Shown: positions 11,276 through 22,946 of the stretch, piece after piece
How positions within the stretch are numbered: position 1 is the stretch's first letter
How the letters are laid out: every line of letters begins with the position of its first letter
DNA from: Viscum album
Lineage: Eukaryota > Streptophyta > Magnoliopsida > Santalales > Viscaceae
Assembly: GCA_963277665.1 (NCBI GenBank)
Contig: OY728131.1
Location: 1,395,152,688 to 1,395,216,687, forward strand
Length of the DNA stretch: 64,000 nt
Direction of reading: 5' to 3'
The notes under the pieces: generated by a model
Database searches by the model: none
The model's input: the letters and a program-made list of their open reading frames with translations, nothing else
Told to the model about the DNA's origin: nothing
Program-made: the position numbers and the translations under genes

Positions 11276-11540
11276 ACTATAAAAATAATAAAAAATTTCT
11301 ATAATATTAAAATTATCAATATTTGTAACAGGTTTTGCTTTATTCTCAACATATTCATTTCTTAAAGGATCAATTTTTATGTCTATCTCAATAAAAATTT
11401 TGCGTTAGTCGTGTATGATGTAAGCTCTGTAATTATCCTAGCTTGAGTGTTTTTTCTAACAAATTATTCAAAACCAGTAATACTTTTATATTTTATAGAA
11501 AAATATGGAACAATGAGGTTGTCAACAATCATTATTAGGT

Positions 11541-14500
11541 GACCGCATATGGATAAATCAACGTAGAAATCCAAACGGTTCTGGTTTAAATCCAGTATAT
11601 GTAGAGGGTGTGGAGGCTTTTTTATCATTTGCGGCATCAAATCCAGAATTTGTTTTAGAAGGCAAAATAAAATGCCCTTGCAGAAAATGTGCATTGAGAA
11701 TGTTTGACACGTTTGACAAAGTAGGGGAACATCTCTTGCATTTTGGTTTTCAACCAGATTATGTTTTTTGGTATCAACACGGTGAACGTAGTTCTAGAGC
11801 AGGTGATAGCAACTTGATTCCGGATCCATCCCGGTTTCAAGATTTAGTACATGATGTTGCAAGTTCATCTGTTCAACATACAGAAACTATGGCTGATATA
11901 GGTTCAAATCATGAGTTGGCACCGTCTGAATTTTATGATTTGTTGAGGTCTGATGAGGATGCATTATATCATGGCTGCAAGATGAGAAAATTAGAAGAAG
12001 TTGCAAAATTTATGGCTGTCAAATCAGATAACGGAATGTCAAACACCTGTTTTGACCAGATATTTTCTTTGCTTAAAACACTGTTACCCGAAGGAATTGT
12101 TTTGCCTGCAAATTACTCTGAGAGTAAGAGGCTGGTTCGAAATTTGGGACTTACTTGTCAGAAGATTCATGCATGTTCAAATGACTTCATTTTATATTCT
12201 GGGGAAAATGAGTCGTTGGATAGTTGTCCCACATGTGGGCAACTGAGATATAAAGGACAACACGGAAAGTCTGGTTTGATTCCTGTAAAACAGTTGAGAT
12301 ATTTTCCGCTTACATCAAGACTTCAACGTTTATTCACGTCTAAGAATACAGCGAAAATGATGTCATGGCATAAAGAGAATATTTCAACCGATAAAAGCTT
12401 GAATCATCCAGCCGATGGTGATTCATGGAAACATTTTGATAGAGTGCATCCATCCTTTGCTTTAGAAGATAGAAATATTTGACTGGGCCTTTCCACTTAT
12501 GGTTTCTATCCGTTTGGATCTTATGGTAGTCAATATTCACGTTGGCTTGTTTTTTTAACTCCGTACAATTTAACTCCATGGATGTTGATGAAGGAGCCAT
12601 ATATCTTTTTGACTTTACTAATTCCAGGACATCCGAAGAAAAATATTGATGTTTTTTTGAAACCATTGATTGATTAATTAAATTTTTTGTGGAGTACTGG
12701 TGTCAGTACATATGATGTCGCAACGAAACAGAATTTGATACTGAGAGCAGCATTGATGTGGACAATTAGTGACTTCCCATCTTATGGGATGTTATCTGTC
12801 TGGAGTACACATATTCAGAAATCATGTCATTACTGTATGGGAGAGAACAAAGCATTTATGCTCATTGGTGGAAAGAAACCTTGTTATTTTGACTGTCATC
12901 GCAAATTTCTTCCAGCTGATCATCCTTTTCGCAGAAATAGATCTCATTTCAGAAAAGGAACAGTTGAAAGGGATGGACCTCAAAAAATGCTATCAGGTTC
13001 GGAGTTAAAATCAGTTGTATTTTAATTACCCCTATCACTTTTGGTCCCATAATAAACCAACAGAAAATTTCTGGTTTTGGGAAAGAACACAATTGGATTA
13101 AACGTAGCATATTTTGGGATTTTCCATATTGGTCTGATTTGTTGGTCCAACACATGTTAGATGTCATCCATATTGAGAAGAACTGTTTTGATAATTTGTT
13201 TCATACAGTTTTGGATACGCCAGGAAAGAGAAAAGACAATGTAAATGCACGTTTAGATCTTTCCCAAATTTGCAGGCGTCCAGAATTGGAACTGTTTGAG
13301 AATCTCAGAACAGAAAGGTTACTGAAACCAAAAGCAGCATATACACTTTCGAAAGAAAACCGTTTATTATTTTGTCAGTGGATTGCAGATTTAAGACTTC
13401 CAGATGGTTGTGCTTCCAATTTGGTTAGATGTGTAAAGAATGATCATATTACTGGATTGAAAAGTCATGATTGTCATGTTATAATGGAAATACTTCTACC
13501 CATTAGATTAAGAGGTCTGTTGAATTATGTGATTTGGCATTCGATAACAGACATGTCTCATTTTTTCGGGAAATTTGTGCGGCTACAGTAGATTATGATG
13601 CTCTAGGAAAACTTAAAAAAGATGTTGTTGTAATTATATGTAAACTGGAAAAAATATTTCCGCCATCTTTCTTCAAATCAATGGAACATTTGATGTTACA
13701 TTTTCCATATGGAGCCAAATGTGGAGGTCCAGTACAATTTCGATAGATGTTCCCATTTGAAAGATGCATGAAAAAATTGAAAAGAAAAGTACGTAACAAA
13801 GCATTTGTTGAAGGATCTATTGCAGAAGCTTATTTGCATGAGGAAATATCTTTTTTCTGCTCCCATTATTTTGAATCTGAATATCCTTCAAAACACAACC
13901 GAATGGGATGGAACGAGAGAAATATTGATGAAATCAACAATCAATTATCTGTTTTCAACCAGCCAGAGCTTGGTTTTGGTGGAGTTTAGGAACGCTGGAT
14001 TTCAGATGATGAACATTATAGAGCTCATACGTATGTTCTGCTCAACTGTGAAGAGATGACATCAGTTGTACTGTAAGTGTTTATATCACTTATTCTATCA
14101 TTTATGTTATAGTAAATAACATTGGTTTTTATAGGTTGTATGATAATCATATCAAGAAACAAATTCCACAAATTACATCAGCAGCTCTCGAAGAACGTCG
14201 ACTGAAAAATTTCTCTCAGTGGTTTCAAAAACTGGTAACATAAATTCTTTATCTTTTAGCAAATCATTCAAGGTATAGTTTACTATATTGATAATTATTT
14301 CACAAATTTTCAGGTGTCTCGACATGCTGATAAAATTGACAAATGGCTATGTGTATTAAGTAACCTACCTTCCAAACTTGTTAAAACTTATAATGCATAT
14401 GTGGTGAATGGATTTCGATTTCACACACATGCATATGGGGAATCGAAAAAAACAATGAACAATGGAGTTAGTTTGAGAGTATCTCATCATCGAGAAAATG

Positions 14501-15060
14501 AAGTTGACTTTTATGGCATACTTGATGAAATCACTGAACTCTGTTATCTTGGACAACTTTACATAACCATGTTCAAATGTCGGTTGTTGGATACAGAGAG
14601 AGGCGTGCGTGTTCATCCGAATCATGGAATAATCGATATTAAATGTAAAAGAGTTCTCGCAGTAAATGAACCATTCTTATTAGCTCAACAGGAATATCAT
14701 GTTTATTACGCAAAGTACTGTGTTACATCAAGAGACTTGACTGATTGGTGGAGTGTAATAAAAATCAAAATTCGAGACAATCAATTTAGTCAAAGTGAAT
14801 GTGCTTTCACTGATGTGAAAAGAATTGAAGTTTTTCAAGAGAGTACTCGAAGTCAATATTTTTTACAAAGAGACATGAGTATCAATGACGACACCCCGCA
14901 TTTAAGAGTCGGTGATGACGATGATGTAAATGATGTCACATATGAATTTGAAATGGTAAGATATGAAGCAACTGTAACTCGAATGGATATCGATGATGTT
15001 GAGGAGGAATATGAAGATGAAATTGACGTATATGAAGATTATGATGAAGATGAACACTGA
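11541..15060 (+). pseudogene. TNP2-like CACTA transposase, broken
   Basis: This would encode the element's TNP2/TnpD-type transposase, which acts on the TIRs in the nucleus. Domains in order: the transposase-associated N-terminal domain at 11541-11780 (DRIWINQ, then IKCPCRKC and HLLHFGF...WYQHGE), Transposase_21 at about 12100-13020 (CPTCG, WKHFD..HPSFA, RAALMWTISDFPSYGMLS), DUF4218 at about 13440-13900 (HDCHVIM, FPPSFF, GPVQFR, EGSIAEAY) and DUF4216 at about 14500-14720 (EVDFYGILDEI, LLAQQEYHVYY), then an acidic tail. Two small introns are predicted at 14073-14134 (GTAAGTG...TATAG) and 14235-14313; both keep frame. Lesions seen: TGA at 12480, TAA at 12675, a frameshift near 13020, another near 13525, TAG at 13743 and TAG near 13987. 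The expected initiating ATG before DR.WI is also missing; GGT stands there. No functional protein is expected. Confidence 0.9.
14073..14134 (+). other. Predicted intron in the transposase gene
   Basis: A consensus donor GTAAGTG follows CT at 14072, and the acceptor TTTTTATAG ends at 14134. Removing it joins CT with G to give leucine and restores the reading frame into DNHIKKQIPQITSAALEE. The agreement of both splice motifs with frame supports it. A second intron, 14235-14313 (GTAACATAA to ATTTTCAG), likewise joins the WFQKL codons in phase to VSRHADKIDKWL. Confidence 0.7.
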
Positions 15061-15161
15061 TAGAATTCCATGGTATTTATATACAATCATAATATGTATA
15101 TATGTATATATAATAGTAATTATCAATTATTTTCTAACAACATTAACATTTTCTATTTCAG

Positions 15162-16711
15162 ATGGACGACGCCACATTTCGTGAGTTGGCAGATGATGAC
15201 CTGTCTTTCGATGCAGATGAGTTGCTGGCAGATGACCCTTAGCCTGCAGGCGCTCTAGGGAGTATGCGGAGGGGGCGCGGTCTTGCACGATTGATGATTC
15301 CTGACCCTATCCCCGAGCGACGTCCATGCCTTGGGTTTGATCCACACACACAGAGGTGTGATAACCTGTGTGATAACCTGTGGATTTGACTAAGATTTCA
15401 TTAATCTATTCACATAATAAATCTTTATTATTTTTACAGTTTTCTGCATATAGCAGTCGGACAGGGTAGCGCTATTTTGCGCAACTATTTTTCTCAGCTG
15501 TGGACCACATGGGAGCAGATTCCCATTGATGTGCAGTAGGCCATGTTCGGCCATTGGTTGGTACGTACGTAAATAAATAATTTTTATTTTGAAAATTATT
15601 TCATTTCTAACTTGATATTTTGATTTATTTGTAGGGTTTATGGTATCCGATCGAGGATACCATGTGTGATGCCATCCACGAGGCATGGGAGGTGGCCATG
15701 CGTGATTGCCTTCATCAGTTTTTGCACAATTTAAGAAAAGCTACCATGAAGAAAGCAGGAGTGTCAGATTTTTACGAGTCATGTAGAGCACACCGACCAT
15801 AGTACATTTCATCCCATGTATGGGATGGATTATGTGCACACTGGTTGAGTGGTGCCTTTCAGAGGAGATCATCGGTGGGGAGGCAGAATCGGGGGAGACA
15901 AGAGGTGACTCATCGAGCTGGGATTCGTTCTTTTAGTACTCATAGACAACATCTGGTACGTATATTATTTATAAATATTTTATATAACTATAAATATTAA
16001 CAGTTTATTTTTTATTCTTATAGGCTGTCGAGCACCCCGATATTACAGAGTACGACATATATCGGAGGATGTATAGTGATCCTGCTACTGGGGAGCTCAG
16101 AGTTGATCGTCAGCATCACATCGTGGTCAGTATTATTTGTTTTCAAGTTTAAAAAATAACTGCATATAATATATTCACAATTTTAATTTTAAATTGCAAC
16201 TACAGGAGTCATATGAGGCCACAGCATCACAGGCCCGGCCTGAGAGTCAGGCTGAGTCATCAGATCAGACTACAGGCCGTTAGTTTGATGAGGCGGCATG
16301 GATGCAGGCCACCCAGTATGCCTTCGAGAAGGGCCGGGTAGTTGGTATCAGCTATCGACTAACTCCTGGAGATTATTATGGCAGTACTGCGATGTCGGCG
16401 TCTAGCTCGAGAGGAGCTCGTGCATCTTCTTCTGCTACATAGTATGAGGATCAGTTGCAATCTCAGACTGCACTGATAGAGAGTCTCTGACAGGAGCAAG
16501 AGAAAATGCGTCAGCAGCATGACGAGGAGCATCGACGCCAGCAGCAGCTGTACGAGGAGCAGACGAGTCGGTGGAAGCAGCAGCATCAGGAGCAGATGGA
16601 GTACATGCGCCGACTCACTCATTCTTTAGGGATGGAGTTTCCTCCAGCACCATCTGCAGATCCCCCCCCCCTCCTCCCCTCCTTCAGATTAGAGTTTGTT
16701 TTTATGTTATA
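15162..16711 (+). pseudogene. Second CACTA gene, TnpA / Transposase_24-like, broken
   Basis: The ATG at 15162 follows a good acceptor (TTCTATTTCAG) and opens with an acidic stretch, MDDATFRELADDDLSFDADE. Later exons appear at about 15440-15560 (HIAVGQGSAILRNYFSQLW), 15635-15955 (WEVAMRDCLHQF; then WDGLCAHWLSGAFQRRSSVG and NRGRQEVTHRAGIRSF), 16024-16125 (DITEYDIYRRMYSDPATGEL) and 16206-16711 (a glutamine- and arginine-rich coiled-coil-like tail, EEHRRQQQLYEEQ). The pattern of W...C.HW......F...S...NR and H..GIRSF, then a Gln-rich helical C terminus, fits the plant Ptta/En/Spm Transposase_24 family, whose maize relative TnpA binds subterminal repeats. Introns have GT at 15561 and 15956 and AG at 15634, 16023 and 16205; the donor near 16126 (GTCAGT) is weak. 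In-frame stops include TAG at 15240, near 15538, 15800, 16281 and 16441, and TGA near 16488. A 12-bp duplication, TGTGATAACCTG, lies at 15357-15380. Confidence 0.7.
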
Positions 16712-17254
16712 AAATTTGTGAAATCAAAATATGATTTTTTTTCTATTCGTAGTTTCTGTCTCATTATAAATTATTAATAATATTATATTTTGAAATAAAA
16801 ATATTAATATGAATAATATATTATTTATATTTTATAATATTAAAATATATATATATATATATAAATTTTATAATTTAATAATTTAATTATATTTTTTTTA
16901 ATACTTGAATTATTTTAATATTTGAATGTAAAATAATTCTATTATTTTTATATTAATTAAAATAACTTATTAATATTTTTTTTATTTATGAATTATAATT
17001 CTAATATTATTATATTAATTAAATATTTTATTAATATTCCATTATATTTTATTTTTTTATTTATAATTCTATTATTATTATATTAATTTACATAATTTAT
17101 TAATAATTTATTATTTTTATTTGTGAATTATAATTATATTATTATATTAATTAAAATCATTTATTAATATTTTATTATTTTTTGTTTTTGAATTATAATT
17201 AGATTATTATTATATTAATTAAAATAATTTATTAATAATTTTTTTTTAAATATT
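16712..17254. other. AT-rich 3' region of the CACTA element with degenerate repeats
   Basis: No gene is visible. The stretch is very AT-rich and holds degenerate repeats of about 60 bp around TATTATTATATTAATTAAAATAATTTATTAATATT (several copies at 16930-17230). It probably contains the 3' UTR and polyadenylation signals of the element's transcripts, though none can be picked with confidence. Confidence 0.5.
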
Positions 17255-17660
17255 TGTGACGGGATACTATGCCCGCCGCAAATAGTATTATTATTATATG
17301 CATTAAAATAATTTATTAATAGTTTTTTAATTTTTTTTAAATGGTTTTTGCGATGGGTCTCGTCGCAAAAACTATTTGCGGTGGGCCCGTCGCAACAGGT
17401 ATTTGCGACGGGGCCCGTCGCAACAGGTATTTGCGACGGGGCCCGTCGCCATTACTATTTGAAAAGTGTTTTACAAATATACGGAGTACTATTTGCGATG
17501 GGGAGAATCCCCGTCGCAAAAAAGGCTTTAGCGACGGTCCCGTCGCAAATAATTGTTGTTGCGACACCGTTTTCAGCAACAGACCATTTGCGACGGGCCC
17601 CCGTCGCAATAAGCCATTTGCGACGGGATCCCGTCGCAAATACCTGTTTTTCTAGTAGTG
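17255..17660 (+). repeat. CACTA 3' subterminal GCGACGGG repeats and TIR
   Basis: About ten copies of TTTGCGACGGG-type motifs in both orientations lie here, ending in the 3' terminal repeat with TAGTG at 17660. Examples are TATTTGCGACGGGGCCCGTCGC near 17399 and 17425. ORFs on both strands across 17337-17695 are read-through of these repeats. Confidence 0.88.
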
Positions 17661-19252
17661 TTCATAAATCATCTCTAAAAATAGTAAGTATGTAATACAT
17701 TGATCATATCCCCAGTAAATATTTTTTACAACCAAAAAATTGCATCTCATATAGAAACTTATTTGGGAAGATAACTTGAAATAATTATTTTGGATAATAA
17801 CTTTTTTGTTCTGAAAACATTTTTTAATGGACATGTAATTATATTGTAAATCCTTTTCATTGAAAAAATCATGTAATATTTTCAAGGATACAACAAGTAA
17901 TTAAGGAATCATGATGGTAGGGAAATATATTCACATTGTATAAGTAAAAAAACATTCATTCCATATTTTTTTTGGATAAGTAACAAAGAACATCATATAG
18001 AAAATTATGAAAAATTCCATTAAAACATTTTGTAAGAAGTAAAATATGTGTGAAAATGACATTAATCAAAACATAATTGAATAGTAATAAACTAAAACAA
18101 TTTTAGAAAATATGTAAATGTAAGGAAACAATATTTTAAGGGTAATTTTAAATGAATGTCCCTTATAAATGTCATATCATTGAAGTGAGAGTAATGAAAT
18201 GACTCGATTATGTGTATTGATTTTAAATTACTATAAAACAGGTTTAAATTCAATATTTGATAATAAAAATTAATCCCAAATAATATAAACATTGAATAAT
18301 AAATGGATTCATAGATTAAATAAATTTATGATAACTAAGTTACAAAATCCATTACCACATTGTAATCAGTCGAATCATATGCCCCAAAAAAGTAATAATT
18401 ATTAAATGAATCATTTAATATAATGAATTTTTTGAGATTAATCCTAGGATATATCAAAATTTAGAATATGAATCACAGAAAAGAAATTAATGCTAAATAA
18501 GGAATTTAACTCACAGAATTAATAGTGATATGAGAAACACTTACCTCAAACATCCATTTAGATTTTTGTACTTTTACCTCCTCCTGAATATCACCTCCAT
18601 TAATGGACCCCATTAGTAATGTGAAATTGGTAATTGGGTGATACTATAAGCACATAGGTGCAGGGAGAGTGTTTAGGAGAGGGTTTGGTAGTGATTTGAA
18701 AAGATTCAAGGCATTTGAGGATGAAGGAGTGGTAAGGGATAGTATTTATAGTTGGGGAGGGGTTATTTATGTGATTTAATAATGATTATGTTATATTTAA
18801 AACATACCACATTTGGGTTGAATTAATTAGAATGAATTTAGCTGAAAATTTATTGTGTAAATGATGGGTAATTTTATGAAACACATTAATTACCAAATTA
18901 ATAATTATTTTTTGGGTATTTTATTCTTTTACCATTTATCTTTAACCCATTGAATTTATTATACATATATTATGGTAAGTCAATGTTTACAATGATAACA
19001 TTATTATGCCTAAAAATGAAAAGGTCCTCATAACCTAATTCGGATCTACGTATTCCAAATATGTAATCAATTTTTAAAAAACAAAGATTTTTTTTTTCAA
19101 ATTTACATTTAACATTAAACTATCAAATCACAATGGAAAACATTTTTTTCTCAAAAAAAATTTGTTTTCAATCCAAAAAATGTACTTATACCAAAATAAG
19201 GTATAAATAATATTTAAATTTAATTAATTACATTATATATAACTAATATGTA
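17661..19252 (-). repeat. Probable part of the gypsy-D LTR (minus orientation)
   Basis: This interval lies between the CACTA end and the start of gypsy-A. On the minus strand CTATAAATACTATCCC near 18740-18757 is TATA-box-like. It follows a GA/GGT-rich plus-strand block (GGGTTTGGTAGTG, GGATGAAGGAGTGG) like the promoter segments of the gypsy-A and gypsy-B LTRs. It also ends where gypsy-A begins, and an LTR terminus of the same style reappears after gypsy-A at 31707-32244. I infer that both are one LTR split by gypsy-A. How far it extends to the left is not clear. No gene is seen; ORF 18092-18292 (minus) is featureless. Confidence 0.5.
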
Positions 19253-22200
19253 TGTAACTCCCTGACCGCAATTACCCATAGTTGGTTCATTATTACATAA
19301 CATTGGCATGATACAGGGAATCATGTCCTGAAAGACCGATCAGTTTAGTAGCCATGGAAGTACTAGATACATACATAATATTTACATTACATATTGAAAA
19401 AAACAACATTGTGTTTTCTTTAAACACAATCATCTCTTTTAGACTATCCCTGCAGGTGAGTCAGAATATATTTCCTCTCATCCTGGAAAAAATAAAACAT
19501 TAAAGGGGGTTAGCTCAGGTGCTCAGTAAGGATAACAATATAGCAAAATTTTTATAAATATTCATAATTACTTAAGGCAATGTAACAGACTAAAATTTAA
19601 GGATTTTAAATTTGAACATAATCATAATACGTAAAATATAAATCAAATAATTCCATTTACTTATTCACATGGATATTCTACTAGTTGAACAATCACATGC
19701 ATTATCAATAACCAATTTCATATTGATAGAATGCATAATTCCAGACTTCATAACCATATAGTCAAGGACACATGCCAAGATGTCAAATAATATTTTTTCA
19801 AGGCCTCGTGCCAAGACACTAGTTTTTCTCAAGAGACCTACTGATACATCGAGGAGCTATAACGGGCTCCACCCATCACTTACTAAGTCCAAGGGATTCC
19901 TCAAATGAAAATGTTGAAACAAAAGGTAAACATTCATTTTAAAACTACCATTCAGAATGTTAATACATTAACTATACACCATAAATGGTTTAAAAATAAC
20001 ACTTCCATAGTAAAAAATACCACAAAACCTTCAATGAAATATGGAAAATTTGTATCATAATATATCAACATCAAACAAATGTAAAATCCATCAAAGGATG
20101 TTGACATATATGAAATCAAAACTATTTGAGAGAAATATCTCTTTCTATTTTCAAATCATTTAAAAGTCACATAATAATAAAAGAAGACATTTATTTTGAA
20201 TTTTTATTTATAATCTATTAAGGGAAGCTTAAAAGGTTGATTAATAGTTGAAAATAGTTGCACCCTCTGTATAAGTTAAAACAAGAATTCTCACCTTATT
20301 TCATCGAAAAGGTCATAAAGTACATTGTTTAGAAAATGACAAAAAGATTCCTTTAAAAACATTTATTTTAAAGTTAAAAATGGTATAAATGAATTTAAAC
20401 CATATTGTAGGAAATAGTAAAAATGTTTTGAAATACATTTTTTAGAAACACATATGTGCATTTTAATGATGTCCCAGTAGATACTTACGTATAAACAACC
20501 TCAGATAAATAAAGAGATTTTAAAACTAACACTTAAATTTTACTTTTCCTTGGTCGAGGGTATGTTATCATACTGTATAATATTTAATTTATTTTTTTTA
20601 AACAATACAAGAACCACATTCGTAAATATGATATCATATATGATCTTCTAAAATTTTGTTATTAATAATATTTCAGTAGTATCATTTTTCAGGTGTTAAC
20701 TGATTCATTTTACTTTATATGTTTTTTTATGTATGTCATTTTTTATGGATATGATTTATTTGATTCATATACAAAATGATATTGAGTTCTTAAAAATTAC
20801 TTTTAATCATAATATTAAAATTATTCTTGAATGGTTACGATGGGGAATGAATCTCTTCGCATCTGGGGAGATGGTAATTCGTACGGACGCACTAGCGACA
20901 ATACCATTCAATTAAAGGTGAAATCATATATAATTGAATATTATATCATACATAAATATATATTTAATATTTACATAAATTATACTTCATTATTATACCC
21001 AAACAAATATTTAAGTGTTGAAAATGAACTACACCAAGACGTGGAGATGGTAAGTCATATGTACGCACGTATGGTGACTTTGTCATTCATATGATGGATA
21101 GAATAAAGAATATGGTCGTACCATATTTATAATAACATCAAATTATGAATATGGTATTTTAGATATTATTATTTTTTTGTTAATAACCAATTAAGATGAA
21201 TTGGAAAAAGAAAAGAACCTGAAAGAGGTAGTGAAATAATTACCTCTTCTTCAGGTGCTTCCTTTTTATTTGAACAAAAGGGATCCTTATGTTAGCTTTT
21301 GATAAAAGGAAGGCATCTTTGATGAAGTGAGGGTAGTAAGGAGGATATATTGGTAGGGTTAGGATGAGGCAAATGGATTTGGAGGTGTGATTTTGAGAGA
21401 AGGGGAAGTGCCCTTTATTAAGAGAGGTGAGGGTCACTTTAGGAAAAGTTTGAAATAATATTTTATAATAAAACAATTTTTGGGTTCTAATGTCTTAAAA
21501 ATAATTTATTTATAGTCTAAGGCGGTTATGGGTCAAACACCTCTCAACCAATATGTTTTATATAGGTTTAGGTCACCATATTAACCATATCTTTTAGATT
21601 TAACTCTTAGTTATATAGTTTGACATTTACGATGTCTCATTGTATTTTTATATTATATGGTTAATAAAATCATTATAAACTAATAATTTAACCCCAAGTG
21701 GTTAATTATTGATATATCTAACCTTATCTAAGTCCTTTGGACGAATATTATATTTCTAGGAATAATATATCAATTAATAATATAATATTTGTTTTAAAAA
21801 CTCAATTATGTCAATTTTGATACTATTTAGTATTTGATTATTTTGAAAGTCATAAAAACTTTATCACTTCTAATAAAATATTTTTAATAAAGCCTAAAAT
21901 GTCATATAAACATAGAAAATTAGTGGAATTCATCATAATTCTCAATTTACATTTATTTGGATATTTATAATATTTCTTTAATAAGGTAATCATTGCATCA
22001 TCATTGTGTCATAAACAAATTTAATTATCTAACGTCTAAATATTATAAACAAAATACCGTTATGTAGGAAAACTTTTTATATTTCAAATGAATATTTATA
22101 GTCGAATTTATCTAATGTATAACCCTATATTAAAAAAATAGTTATTAAACATTGAATTTAACTCTTTTAACTCATATTTATATAAAATAATGATAAATGA

Positions 22201-22946
22201 CCCATTCAAATCCATGTGGGTAAAAAGGATCATATTTTATTCCTAATGTTGATTTTGGTCGAAATAAATTTATCCAATCGAATTAGAACATGTTTTAGGG
22301 TAATTATAATATCATTTTTTCCTTTAATTACCCAATTTACTTGTAACCGTGGTAAATAAAAGTCAAAATTACTATTCACTAAAAATTATTTTCATCTTAT
22401 TGAACCACAATTTAGTTACTTATTTCAACCATTTATCTCCTATTTTTGAAATTAAACTTACAGATGTGATAAAATTAAGTCTTTTGAAAATTTGTAAATG
22501 GTCTTAAAAGGTGGGTAAAAGACGGTAAAAAGTTAAATAAATTTTTATATATCTAACATTATGATAAAATGAGTATGATGAATTACATTGAACATATATA
22601 GGTATTATGTATTTATTTTTACCTAATATAAATTTAAATAAAATAACTAATTATTTAAATAAAAAGTCAGTTTTAAACTATAACACAATGTTTTTTCACT
22701 ATTCATCAAAAAATTGAAAGTTTTTAGAAATATACCCAAAATACACACTAAGCTAATTTTGATATTCCAAATCCAAAAGTGAAGCACATTTCGAAAAATA
22801 AAATTTATAAAATTTCAAATATTGGGTATTACTATTCATAACGGCAAGTTTTATTAGTCGTGGTGCACTAAGACACCAAGTTGCGTACTAAACACGTTAT
22901 TGAAATATTTAAAGGGAAACGTACCACAGAAGCTTGGGGTATTACA
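19251..22946 (-). repeat. Gypsy-A 3' LTR
   Basis: It aligns along its length with 27821-31706, for example TTATTACATAACATTGG, AGACCGATCA and TAGCC(A/T)TGGAAGTACTAGATAC near the left edge, CTTTTGATAAAAGGAAGGC near the promoter, and GAAGCTTGGGGTATTACA at the right edge. The promoter would lie on the minus strand near 21410, where a TTAATAAAGGG form replaces TTATAAAAGGG of the other LTR. No gene is present. Confidence 0.85.

Larger units (their letters stand above)
7530..11331 (+). other. Predicted 3.8-kb first intron of the transposase gene
   Basis: The intron is bounded by GT at 7530 and a good acceptor (ATATTTGTAACAG) ending at 11331. It contains almost nothing but a foldback sequence and a decanucleotide satellite, plus short AT-rich flanks. 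It lies upstream of the first coding sequence, so variation in its length would not change the protein. The splice sites are predicted, not observed. Confidence 0.5.
6977..17660 (+). mobile_element. Complete CACTA (En/Spm superfamily) DNA transposon, 10,684 bp
   Basis: The element starts with CACTACGGGAAAAATAGGT at 6977 and ends with ACCTGTTTTTCTAGTAGTG at 17660. The ends are imperfect inverted repeats of about 19 bp with the diagnostic CACTA/TAGTG termini. It is flanked by the trinucleotide TTC on both sides (6974-6976 and 17661-17663), the 3-bp target duplication typical of CACTA elements. Subterminal regions are dense in TTTGCGACGGG/CCCGTCGCAAA motifs. Inside are a promoter and leader, a large first intron with satellite DNA, a TNP2 transposase gene and a second, TnpA/Transposase_24-like gene, all on the plus strand. 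Both genes carry stop codons and frameshifts, so this copy is predicted non-autonomous. Its ends look intact and could be used in trans. Confidence 0.93.

Noticed and set aside
11464..11840. Minus ORFs opposite the TNP2 N terminus
   Set aside because: The plus strand carries the conserved transposase-associated domain; these are shadows.
14902..15126. Minus ORF opposite the acidic tail of TNP2
   Set aside because: It is the hydrophobic shadow of GAT/GAA-rich coding sequence on the other strand.
16359..16622. Leucine-rich minus ORF resembling a membrane protein
   Set aside because: It is antisense to the CAG-rich coiled-coil exon of the second CACTA gene; CTG codons give the leucines.
17337..17695. 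ORFs on both strands with Arg-Arg-rich repeats
   Set aside because: Same cause: read-through of 3' subterminal repeats.
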